From NCBI GenBank assembly GCA_013002625.1, contig JABDJE010000198.1, positions 1-19,243 of the forward strand: a stretch of DNA of 19,243 nucleotides, given 5' to 3'. The notes beneath the pieces are model-generated. The model was given only the letters and a program-made list of their open reading frames with translations. It had not been told where the DNA came from and did not search any database. Made by a program: the position numbers and the translations under genes. The DNA comes from Saprospiraceae bacterium. GTDB taxonomy: Bacteria > Bacteroidota > Bacteroidia > Chitinophagales > Saprospiraceae. Within the stretch, counting starts at the first letter, position 1, and each line of letters starts with the position of its first letter. Of this stretch, positions 7,849 through 14,854 are shown piece after piece.

Positions 7849-9525
7849 TTAGCTATCGATCAAGGATTTAAACCTAGGCCGCTTAGGTGTTATATCACCC
7901 AATTCTTCTAATTTCTGCGCTTCATAAGCGCTGAAGTTTCCTTCAAAGAATCTTACTTTACCGTCATCCTCAAATGCTAAAATATGTGTAGCTAATCTAT
8001 CGATAAACCATCTATCATGAGAGATTACAAGGACACAACCTGCAAAATTATCAAGGGCTTCCTCAAGTGCTCTTAACGTATTGACATCAATGTCATTCGT
8101 CGGTTCATCCAGTAATAATACATTCCCACCTTGACGTAGGGTAATGGCCAGATGAACACGATTGCGTTCTCCACCCGATAAGACCTCAAGTTTCTTTTGC
8201 TGATCAGACCCTGTGAAATTAAATTTACTTAAGTAGGCTCTGGCATTGATCTCCTTACTGCCGATCATAATATTATCATTTCCTCCACTTACAATATCGT
8301 AGACCGTCTTGCCAGGGATCAAATCTTTGTGAGATTGATCCACATAACTTAAGTGAACCGTTTGCCCAATGTCGATTGTACCATCATCTGGTTTTTCTTC
8401 TCCCATAATCATTCTGAAAAGGGTGGACTTTCCTACACCATTGGCTCCAATGATACCTACAATTGCGTTTTTAGGAATTGAAAAACTTAATTCTTCAATG
8501 AGAACTCGTCCTTCAAATCCTTTCGTCAGATTCTGGACATCGATTACCTTGTCGCCCAGTCTTTCACCCGGTGGAATATATAGTTCGAGTTGCTTTTCTT
8601 TTTCTTTTACTTCTTCATTAGCGAGTTTGTCGTAGGCATTCAATCTGGCCTTTCCTTTGGCTTGTCTGGCTTTGGGAGCCATCCTGGACCATTCCAATTC
8701 TCGTTGAAGTGTCTTTCGTCTTTTGGATTCCTGCTTCTCTTCCATTTCCAGACGATTGGCTTTTTGTTCAAGCCAGCTGCTGTAGTTGCCTTCCCACGGA
8801 ATACCTTCTCCTCTGTCCAACTCCAGGATCCATCCGGCTACATTATCCAGGAAGTAACGATCGTGTGTAACTGCGATGACTGTCCCAGGGAAACTCTTTA
8901 AAAATTGCTCCAACCAATGGACAGATTCTGCATCCAAGTGGTTGGTCGGCTCATCTAAAAGAAGTATGTCTGGCTGGCTAAGTAGCAATCGGCATAATGC
9001 CACCCGTCTGCGTTCACCTCCTGAGAGAACAGATACTTTTTGATCGTCCGGCGGGAGGCGCAATGAATCCATTGCAATTTCAAGTTTGTGATCCAGTTCC
9101 CAGGCATTATAGAGGTCCATTTTTTCAGCAAGATCACCCTGCACTTCTAAAAGTTTGTTCATTTCATCATCAGACATTGGTTCGGCGAACTTGGCATTCA
9201 CTTCATCATATGCCTTGACAACATCTACAATATGCTGCACCCCTTCCTGAACAATTTCCTTGACTGTTTTAGACTCATCCAATTGAGGTTCTTGCTCCAG
9301 ATAACCAATTTTGTATGCCTTATCGAATTGAACCTTACCTTCAAAATTCTGATCAATACCAGCTATTATTTTAAGCAAGCTCGATTTTCCCGAGCCATTT
9401 AATCCCAATACCCCAATCTTTGCACCATAGAAAAAGGACAACCATATATTGTTAAGAACTTTCTTTTGTGGTGGGTAGGTCTTGGAAACCCCTTCCATCG
9501 AAAAAATAACCTTGTTATCTGACAT
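7849..9525 (-). CDS. ettA: Energy-dependent translational throttle protein EttA (ABC-F ATPase)
   Basis: A 558-residue soluble tandem ABC protein, very close to the usual EttA length. ABC1 has Walker A GLNGSGKSS (about residues 41-49), signature LSGGERRRVALCR and Walker B LLLDEPTNHLDAES. The linker has the P-site tRNA interaction motif with a basic coiled-coil (QESKRRKTLQRELEW, then MAPKARQAKGKARLNAYDKL). ABC2 has GANGVGKST, LSGGERNRVHLA and LLLDEPTNDIDVNTL. EttA binds the ribosomal E site and gates entry into elongation according to ATP/ADP level. There are no transmembrane segments, which separates it from transporters. It starts with ATG at 9525 and is divergent from ferritin; no terminator fits in the two bases between its stop and the GNAT stop. 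Confidence 0.95.
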   Translation of the reverse strand: MSDNKVIFSMEGVSKTYPPQKKVLNNIWLSFFYGAKIGVLGLNGSGKSSLLKIIAGIDQNFEGKVQFDKAYKIGYLEQEPQLDESKTVKEIVQEGVQHIVDVVKAYDEVNAKFAEPMSDDEMNKLLEVQGDLAEKMDLYNAWELDHKLEIAMDSLRLPPDDQKVSVLSGGERRRVALCRLLLSQPDILLLDEPTNHLDAESVHWLEQFLKSFPGTVIAVTHDRYFLDNVAGWILELDRGEGIPWEGNYSSWLEQKANRLEMEEKQESKRRKTLQRELEWSRMAPKARQAKGKARLNAYDKLANEEVKEKEKQLELYIPPGERLGDKVIDVQNLTKGFEGRVLIEELSFSIPKNAIVGIIGANGVGKSTLFRMIMGEEKPDDGTIDIGQTVHLSYVDQSHKDLIPGKTVYDIVSGGNDNIMIGSKEINARAYLSKFNFTGSDQQKKLEVLSGGERNRVHLAITLRQGGNVLLLDEPTNDIDVNTLRALEEALDNFAGCVLVISHDRWFIDRLATHILAFEDDGKVRFFEGNFSAYEAQKLEELGDITPKRPRFKSLIDS

Positions 9526-9548
9526 GATCTCTTTATTAGTAATGGGCG

Positions 9549-9556
9549 CAAAACTA
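9549..9556 (-). promoter_or_regulatory. Bacteroidota -7 box TAGTTTTG before ettA
   Basis: Read on the minus strand, it is an exact TAnnTTTG followed by C, ending 24 bases before the ettA ATG. No well-spaced TTG -33 element is seen. Confidence 0.45.
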
Positions 9557-9616
9557 GTGTTTAATTAGATTTTGTCTAAAAGAATGAACAACTTTTACTC
9601 GCTTAATGCATTTATA

Positions 9617-9624
9617 TATCTTCG
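9617..9624 (+). promoter_or_regulatory. -7 box TATCTTCG before ferritin
   Basis: Seven of eight positions match TAnnTTTG, and the box ends 21 bases before the ATG at 9645. It lies downstream of the ATG at 9606, so the longer ferritin reading would start upstream of its own promoter. This supports 9645 as the start. Confidence 0.45.
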
Positions 9625-9644
9625 TACAATTAAAACAGAAAAAT

Positions 9645-10160
9645 ATGTTAACAAAGCAAATGCAGGAAGCGCTGAACAGACAGGTACAGATTGAAGCTCA
9701 ATCCTCGCAGGTATACCTTGCCATGGCGAGCTGGGCAGAAATTCAGCCTGGTATTGATAATGTAACAGCCTTCTTTTACAGACATAGTGATGAAGAGCGC
9801 ATGCACATGCTCAAACTTATTCATTTTATAAATGAGAGAGGTGGATTTGCTGTAGTGCCTTCATTGGAACAACCCACATTAACTTATCCTTCCATCAAAC
9901 ACGCGTTTAAAGAGCTGTTAAATCATGAGGTGATGGTTTCAGAGAGTATCAATAATCTTGTGGATATTGCACTTCAGGAAAAAGACTATGCGACACATAA
10001 TTTTTTACAATGGTATGTGGCGGAGCAAATAGAAGAAGAGTCTTTAGCGCGAACATTAAATGATAAGTTGGAAATGATCGGCGATGAAAAGAGCGGTTTA
10101 TATTTATTCGATCAAGATATTCTTAATGTTTCAGTTGAAGGTGAATCAACAAACATGTAA
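9645..10160 (+). CDS. ftnA: Bacterial non-haem ferritin
   Basis: A 171-residue ferritin if started at the ATG at 9645, where the sequence MLTKQMQEALNRQVQIE aligns with normal bacterial ferritin N-termini. An in-frame ATG at 9606 would add 13 unrelated residues and precede the likely promoter. Ferroxidase ligands are visible with this numbering: Glu17, Tyr24, Glu50/Glu51, His54, Glu95, Glu127, Gln128 and Glu130-132. It forms a 24-subunit cage that oxidises Fe(II) and stores Fe(III) mineral, limiting Fenton chemistry. The C-terminal tail after about residue 150 (SGLYLFDQDI) resembles FtnA. A strong hairpin terminator follows. Dps was considered, but the E-helix tail and the Trp-Tyr-Val-x-Glu-Gln pattern favour ferritin. 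Confidence 0.93.
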   Translation: MLTKQMQEALNRQVQIEAQSSQVYLAMASWAEIQPGIDNVTAFFYRHSDEERMHMLKLIHFINERGGFAVVPSLEQPTLTYPSIKHAFKELLNHEVMVSESINNLVDIALQEKDYATHNFLQWYVAEQIEEESLARTLNDKLEMIGDEKSGLYLFDQDILNVSVEGESTNM

Positions 10161-10185
10161 GTGAATTAATCGATTATAAAAAGAA

Positions 10186-10215
10186 AGGCCCCTGATTTTT
10201 CAGAGGCCTTTTTTA
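10186..10215. terminator. Bidirectional rho-independent terminator
   Basis: Stem arms AGGCCCCTGA (10186-10195) and TCAGAGGCCT (10200-10209) pair at nine of ten positions around a four-T loop, followed by a T tract and preceded by an A-rich stretch. It lies between the convergent ends of ferritin (10160) and the minus-strand membrane protein (10221) and can serve both. Confidence 0.85.
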
Positions 10216-10220
10216 TTTTA

Positions 10221-10760
10221 TTATCTATTCAGCCACCATCCTAACCACACACCACAGAGTCCCCATTGAACGATATTATCAATGAGATGTCCTATGGTAT
10301 TGACTTCGAACCAAACGGCATTGGTATAGCTGATTACCAGGTAACCAATGACACCAACAGCCATGGCACTCAGAACGGTTGTCTTCATGTCAAGCTCCTT
10401 GAAATGCATTAGTATCCAGCACAGTAAAAAGACGGCCACAACATCAACTAAATAGCCCCGAATCATATTCATTGGCATATTCACATCATAAGATGCGTGA
10501 TAATTAATGTGCGCCCAAGGTTTGCCCTGGGCATCTGTATGTACCGCCTCCATTTCTTCTTTAGAAGCATCCGGTGCCGGCATCGGTATAAAATAACCAC
10601 CATCCTCACTCAAGTTTTCGTTGAGTGCAGTAATAATAGCTTCTTGATTTTCAGTGTATTTAAATTCTGCCTTATGGACATTTAACATTGACCATGACAT
10701 AAATTGCCAAAGGAAAATGAGTAATCCTCCGACCAGTGATCCAATTAGTAATCTAGACAT
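10221..10760 (-). CDS. Hypothetical four-helix membrane protein
   Basis: A 179-residue protein that I do not recognise. It has an N-terminal hydrophobic helix (about residues 4-24), a polar loop of roughly 75 residues rich in acidic residues with the segment PMPAPDASKEEMEAVH, then three closely spaced helices (about 103-119, 127-146 and 157-176). The final part reads WFEVNTIGHLIDNIVQWGLCGVWLGWW. The topology suggests one larger extracytoplasmic loop between helices 1 and 2. Similar proteins occur as hypotheticals in Bacteroidota as far as I can recall, but no function can be assigned. The gene follows the MscS gene by 95 bases in the same direction, with an inverted repeat in the gap, and shares the terminator with ferritin. 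Confidence 0.75.
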   Translation of the reverse strand: MSRLLIGSLVGGLLIFLWQFMSWSMLNVHKAEFKYTENQEAIITALNENLSEDGGYFIPMPAPDASKEEMEAVHTDAQGKPWAHINYHASYDVNMPMNMIRGYLVDVVAVFLLCWILMHFKELDMKTTVLSAMAVGVIGYLVISYTNAVWFEVNTIGHLIDNIVQWGLCGVWLGWWLNR

Positions 10761-10781
10761 ATGTGTTATTATTTAGTTTAG

Positions 10782-10815
10782 TATTCCGTTTCAGTGTAGG
10801 TTAAATTACGGAATA
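10782..10815. repeat. Inverted repeat upstream of the hypothetical membrane protein
   Basis: Perfect 8-bp arms TATTCCGT (10782-10789) and ACGGAATA (10808-10815) with an 18-base spacer, in the 95-base gap between the MscS stop and the start at 10760. A short T run follows on the plus strand but not on the minus strand, where transcription runs, so an operator or leader structure is more likely than a terminator. Confidence 0.4.
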
Positions 10816-10855
10816 TTTTTATATCTAAAAACTTGCCTCTTTGGTGCTTAGCTTA

Positions 10856-12481
10856 CTATTCCTTCGTTTTTTGTTCATCAAAATAACTTTTGATATCCGC
10901 TATGGCCTGTTCGGTTTTCTTACTCAATTGCCCAGCCTCTTGTGATTGCGGTGTCGAACTATTGCCAAGTAAAGGCAATTCTTCGATATGTAAGGTCTGA
11001 GTAGGAAATGCAAAACGAACACCTGTTTGTTCAGCTAATTTTAGAATGGAATTTAATAATGAATGCCTCGCAGCCAGTTCATTTGACCAGGAATCCACAT
11101 TAAAAAATAGTATGACGAGAATATTGATTGAACTATCTCCAAAGTTATTCAGGTGTACTTCAAAATCATCCTTCTTGGTTGAAGGATGTAATTTTATAAT
11201 CTCTCTTATACCTTCAGCAAAGACATCTATAGTGTCCGCCGTCGTGTCATAAGTCAAACCCAATTCCATCTTGAATCTACGAAATACACGAAGACCCAAA
11301 TTGTCAATTATTGAATCTGCCAATATTGCGTTTGGCACATAAGTGATCGAGTTTGCAAATGTTCTTATGCGTGTTGATCGCACACCGACCTCCTCCACAG
11401 CGCCGCTTACGTCTTTGAAACTGATCCAATCTCCAATCTGAAAAGGTTTGTCCAGAAAGATCATAATTGATCCGAAAAAATTCTTTACGGTATCCTGTGC
11501 TGCCAGAGCCAAGGCCAATCCCCCAATGGAAATACCTGCAAGCAAAGCTGTGATATTTACATCCAGATAATCGAGAATATACACTACTCCAAAACACCAT
11601 AGAATAATGATACCCAGTTTTTCAAGAACTGGTAGCAATTGATCGTCCAGTGTATTTTCTGTTTTCTCTGTTACAATTTCAAAGCGTTTGAAAAATAAAT
11701 GCAATATCTCTCTCAAAAGAAGGATGATAAAAAAGATACTGAGGACATTGAATCCCTTGATAGCGATGGAGGTCAGTTTCGGGGTGAACTGAAACATAGG
11801 AATAAAGTAGAGAATAAAGCGGACTGCCAATATTAAACCGACCAATCTGGCGACCTTTAAAATTGTCTTGTCTGTATCTTCAGTGATGGGTAAGCGCTTT
11901 TTTAGAAAACGCTGTATAAAAGTCCTACTGATAAATTGAAATATTCTGTAGAATAACCAGGATGCAATAAATAAAACAACAATACCCAGCCATTTCCATA
12001 TTTTGATACCTAGTAATTTAACCTGCCAAACAGGTGCCTGAAAATAAGTGATGTACTGTGTCCCAAAAGGGTACAATTCTTTATGCATTCGAGGCAACTC
12101 TGACATTGTTGTTCTGGAGTAGTACCAACTATCACCAGTTTTTTCTATATAAATTAATGGCTCTTTGTGATCAAGAAAATAGAAGCTTCCATTATGAAGT
12201 GTATCATAGTAATCTGGATTTTGAGGAAGGCGGTTGAGGTCAACAAATAGGCCTTTCCCATCTAAAACTTGCTTTAATTTAATGGCTGTTTTTTCTGGGG
12301 ATAAAGTGTTGTCCGGTAAGGACTTTGATGCTGTAACAGGTTCGTAGGAATCGGGTTGTAAATATTTTAAATGATTATAAATGACTGCATAGGGATTATC
12401 GTTGACATTGATGCTGTCATTTTGAGCTGACATATTTAACCAGATGAGACCAGCTATTAATACAAGCAAAATTCTTTTCAC
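10856..12481 (-). CDS. MscS-family mechanosensitive channel with N-terminal extracytoplasmic domain
   Basis: A 541-residue protein with a signal peptide (residues 1-19, ending MSAQ) and a soluble region of about 130 residues facing the periplasm. Transmembrane helices follow near 162-182, 212-230, 243-260 and 288-307, then the pore helix (about 312-338). The pore segment ALLAGISIGGLALALAAQD followed by TVKNFFGS is the Gly/Ala-packed MscS TM3. The beta domain follows (FLDKPFQIGDWIS, GAVEEVGVRSTRIRT, SITYVPNA), then the cytoplasmic cage and a charged tail. It should release solutes on hypo-osmotic shock; its length and extra helices resemble the larger YnaI/YbdG-like members. A good promoter lies upstream. 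The next co-directional gene is the hypothetical membrane protein 95 bases on. Confidence 0.9.
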   Translation of the reverse strand: MKRILLVLIAGLIWLNMSAQNDSINVNDNPYAVIYNHLKYLQPDSYEPVTASKSLPDNTLSPEKTAIKLKQVLDGKGLFVDLNRLPQNPDYYDTLHNGSFYFLDHKEPLIYIEKTGDSWYYSRTTMSELPRMHKELYPFGTQYITYFQAPVWQVKLLGIKIWKWLGIVVLFIASWLFYRIFQFISRTFIQRFLKKRLPITEDTDKTILKVARLVGLILAVRFILYFIPMFQFTPKLTSIAIKGFNVLSIFFIILLLREILHLFFKRFEIVTEKTENTLDDQLLPVLEKLGIIILWCFGVVYILDYLDVNITALLAGISIGGLALALAAQDTVKNFFGSIMIFLDKPFQIGDWISFKDVSGAVEEVGVRSTRIRTFANSITYVPNAILADSIIDNLGLRVFRRFKMELGLTYDTTADTIDVFAEGIREIIKLHPSTKKDDFEVHLNNFGDSSINILVILFFNVDSWSNELAARHSLLNSILKLAEQTGVRFAFPTQTLHIEELPLLGNSSTPQSQEAGQLSKKTEQAIADIKSYFDEQKTKE

Positions 12482-12501
12482 AGCAGTTGGATTTAATGAT
12501 G

Positions 12502-12530
12502 CAAATCTATGGTTTTAAGCCCAAAGTCAA
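12502..12530 (-). promoter_or_regulatory. Bacteroidota promoter of the MscS gene (TTG-N18-TAGATTTG)
   Basis: On the minus strand, TTG (12530-12528) is followed after 18 bases by TAGATTTGC (from 12509), a complete match to the -33/-7 consensus of the phylum. The predicted transcript would have a leader of about 15 bases before the ATG at 12481. Confidence 0.6.
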
Positions 12531-12567
12531 CGAATAATAAATCAATACCTACGAATAGTATTTCTGC

Positions 12568-12588
12568 GTGAAACCTTGAGGCTTTCAC
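12568..12588. repeat. Imperfect palindrome upstream of the VIT-vWA gene
   Basis: GTGAAACC (12568-12575), TTGA, and GGCTTTCAC (12580-12588) pair over eight positions with one bulged C. It lies 33 bases before the ATG at 12622 and could be an operator or leader hairpin. Confidence 0.35.
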
Positions 12589-12595
12589 TGCTAGA

Positions 12596-12612
12596 TTTAG
12601 TGTATAACTAAA
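12596..12612. repeat. Inverted repeat TTTAGT-N5-ACTAAA adjacent to the VIT-vWA start
   Basis: A perfect 6-bp inverted repeat around GTATA, with outer GAT/ATC bases also complementary if one base is skipped. It ends 9 bases before the ATG at 12622, where a bound protein would block transcription or translation. Confidence 0.35.
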
Positions 12613-12621
12613 CATCTAATC

Positions 12622-14799
12622 ATGAAAGCACTTAAATTCTTATTATTGATACTCATCTCTGTGCAAGGTGTCTTGACCGCACAAGATCAATCTGAAAGTC
12701 CTTATTTCCTTGTTCATGCAGAATCAGATGTAGAGGCTTTTCCACTATTATCCAATCAAGCAGAAGTCAGGATCAACGGACCAATAGCTAATGTTGAAAT
12801 TACACAATCGTATAAGAACACTGGCCAGGTTCCTATCGAAGCCGTATATGTGTTTCCTGCCTCAACCCGGGCGGCGGTATTCCACATGGAGATGCGGATT
12901 GGTGAAAGAGTTATCCGTGCAGAAATCAAGGAAAAGCAGAAAGCCCGCCAAACTTACGAACAAGCTAAATCAGAAGGTAAACGAGTAAGTTTGCTGGAAC
13001 AACATAAGCCAAATGTGTTCCAAATGAATGTGGCAAATATTCTTCCAGGAGATCGGATCGATGTTGTTTTGAAATATGTTGAATTCATCATCCCGGAAAA
13101 TCAAGTATACACATTTGTCTATCCTACAGTTGTAGGACCGCGGTTTACAGGCGGTGGGAAACAAGAACAGCATTTTGTTCAAAATCCCTATATGAAAGAG
13201 GGTAGAAAGCCAAACTATACCTTTGACATAAAGGCCTCATTGAATATGCCATTTCCTATTATTGAGGTAGGCAGTCCCAGCCATAAAGTAGATGTCAATT
13301 TCTTTGCGAATGAATCTGCAGAAATAGGATTAGATAGGCAAGATATAAATGGCGGCAACAGGGACTTTATTCTGGAGTATAAACTATCAGGCGCAAGTGT
13401 TGCATCTGGGGTTCAGACCTACTCAGCGGGAGACGAACACTTCTTTCTATGTCAAATAGAACCCCCATCGGTAGAAAGCAATCCCAGAGTTAATAAAAAG
13501 GAGTTTGTATTCATAGTAGATGTATCTGGATCAATGAGTGGATTTCCACTCGATATTTCAAAAGAGTTAATGAAAAACCTATTGGCTAAGATGCAGCCAC
13601 ATGACAAATTCAACATCCTCTTTTTTGCTGGAAGCAATTATATGTTATCCGCCAAATCAATGGATGCTACGCAATCGAATATTAAGAAAGCCTTTTATTC
13701 TATGGATCAGCAAAGAGGTGGAGGTGGCACACAATTATTGCCGGCACTTAAATCTGCTTTGGCATACGAAAAGGAAGATGGATATGCACGTTCGTTTATT
13801 ATCATTACGGATGGATATGTCGCGGTTGAAGAAGCTGCCTTCCGCCTCATTGCTCAATCTCTAGGTAAGGCAAATTTCTTTGCCTTTGGTATCGGGTCAG
13901 GTGTAAACAGATATCTGATTGAAGGTATTGCAAATGTCGGGAGGGGGAAACCATTTATTGTTACCCAAAATAAGTTTGCCCAAAAGGAAGCTGAAAAATT
14001 GGCTAAGTATGTCAGCACGCCCTTGCTAACAGATATAAGAATTTCAACTAAAAATGTAAAACTATCAGAGGTCATGCCTCCAAATACGCCTGACCTTCTT
14101 GCAGAAAGACCCCTGTATTATTTTGGAAAATTTGACGGGGCGCAGAACGGCTCAATTACGATTCAAGGAAACCAAGGTGGGGAGCGTTGGGAGAAAACCG
14201 TTGAGCTGCCGCTTGCTGAAAATAAGAATGAGGTATTGAAGTATTTATGGGCGCGAGAAACGATAAGATACCTCGATGATTTTAACATAACCAATCTGAC
14301 AGTAGAACGGAAGGATAGAATAACACAGTTGGGATTGAACTATAACTTGTTGACCAAGTACACATCTTTCGTTGCAGTAGACGATACACCTGTAATCGAG
14401 GATGGGGATGCCTCTAAGACAGTACGTCAACCGCTTCCATTACCGCAAGGTGTTTCCAACCTGGCAGTAGGGTTCGAAATGGATCTAGAAGAAACCTTAT
14501 CGGATGGGTTGTCTGTGGTAAAGGTCGTAGATATCAAGGTCAACAGCACAAATACCTACTTACAGAAAATAGTGGAATCAATTCTTGAAACAATTTTAGA
14601 GGAATACGACAATTATGCACTCACGGCATTGGGTGAGGTAAGTCGGGTTATATACTTTGACTCTAAAGGGCAACTCTTAATTACGAAAGACAATCAGGCG
14701 CATTGGATAAGACTTGAAAGGCGCCTTGCTAAAGCGTTCGAACAATTAGGTCTAAAGTTCCCTGGTGAGTCCTTTGAAATTGAAATAATTTATAAATAA
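12622..14799 (+). CDS. Secreted VIT plus von Willebrand factor A domain protein
   Basis: A 725-residue exported protein (signal peptide about 1-20, ending LTAQ). Residues about 30-165 form a VIT domain: PIANVEITQSYKN, VYVFPAS, EIKEKQKARQTYEQAK, and FQMNVANILPGD. A vWA domain occupies about 293-465 with an intact metal site: DxSxS at Asp300/Ser302/Ser304, Thr370 in GGGTQLLPAL, and Asp397 in ITDGYV. The remaining ~260 residues are beta-rich and have no clear family. VIT-vWA proteins resemble inter-alpha-trypsin inhibitor heavy chains and usually mediate divalent-cation-dependent protein binding at the cell surface or periplasm. There is no sortase motif, PEP-CTERM tail or type IX secretion C-terminal domain; it ends EIEIIYK, so periplasmic residence is likely. 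The clan-CD-like lipoprotein follows after 55 bases, probably as one operon. Confidence 0.88.
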   Translation: MKALKFLLLILISVQGVLTAQDQSESPYFLVHAESDVEAFPLLSNQAEVRINGPIANVEITQSYKNTGQVPIEAVYVFPASTRAAVFHMEMRIGERVIRAEIKEKQKARQTYEQAKSEGKRVSLLEQHKPNVFQMNVANILPGDRIDVVLKYVEFIIPENQVYTFVYPTVVGPRFTGGGKQEQHFVQNPYMKEGRKPNYTFDIKASLNMPFPIIEVGSPSHKVDVNFFANESAEIGLDRQDINGGNRDFILEYKLSGASVASGVQTYSAGDEHFFLCQIEPPSVESNPRVNKKEFVFIVDVSGSMSGFPLDISKELMKNLLAKMQPHDKFNILFFAGSNYMLSAKSMDATQSNIKKAFYSMDQQRGGGGTQLLPALKSALAYEKEDGYARSFIIITDGYVAVEEAAFRLIAQSLGKANFFAFGIGSGVNRYLIEGIANVGRGKPFIVTQNKFAQKEAEKLAKYVSTPLLTDIRISTKNVKLSEVMPPNTPDLLAERPLYYFGKFDGAQNGSITIQGNQGGERWEKTVELPLAENKNEVLKYLWARETIRYLDDFNITNLTVERKDRITQLGLNYNLLTKYTSFVAVDDTPVIEDGDASKTVRQPLPLPQGVSNLAVGFEMDLEETLSDGLSVVKVVDIKVNSTNTYLQKIVESILETILEEYDNYALTALGEVSRVIYFDSKGQLLITKDNQAHWIRLERRLAKAFEQLGLKFPGESFEIEIIYK

Positions 14800-14808
14800 A
14801 ACAATTTG

Positions 14809-14841
14809 CCGGGAGGTTGGGCAATCGTTCAGCCTGCTCGG
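14809..14841 (+). promoter_or_regulatory. GC-rich hairpin between the VIT-vWA and lipoprotein genes
   Basis: Arms 14809-14819 and 14830-14841 pair over 11 positions, two of them G-U, with one bulged G and a 10-base loop. The stem is much richer in G and C than its surroundings. No T tract follows, so it is not a classical terminator; it ends 13 bases before the ATG at 14855 and may tune translation or transcript stability of the downstream gene. Confidence 0.45.
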
Positions 14842-14854
14842 ACTATTCAATATT

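Noticed and set aside
8590..8901. Plus-strand open frame opposite ettA
   Set aside because: Antisense to conserved ABC-F sequence; Phe/Ser-rich shadow of Lys/Glu-rich coding.
9606..9644. Longer ferritin with 13 extra residues from ATG 9606
   Set aside because: The extension is not ferritin-like and starts upstream of the probable -7 box at 9617-9624.
10793..10812. A degenerate copy of the AGTGTAAC-N4-GTTACACT operator (AGTGTAGG-TTAA-ATTACGGA) upstream of the hypothetical membrane protein
   Set aside because: Only about 10 of 16 arm positions match and the palindrome is lost; chance similarity in an AT-rich spacer is likely.
12622..14799. VIT-vWA protein as a sortase/exosortase target or type IX secretion cargo
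   Set aside because: No LPXTG-like, PEP-CTERM-like or T9SS C-terminal domain; no sortase or exosortase gene nearby.
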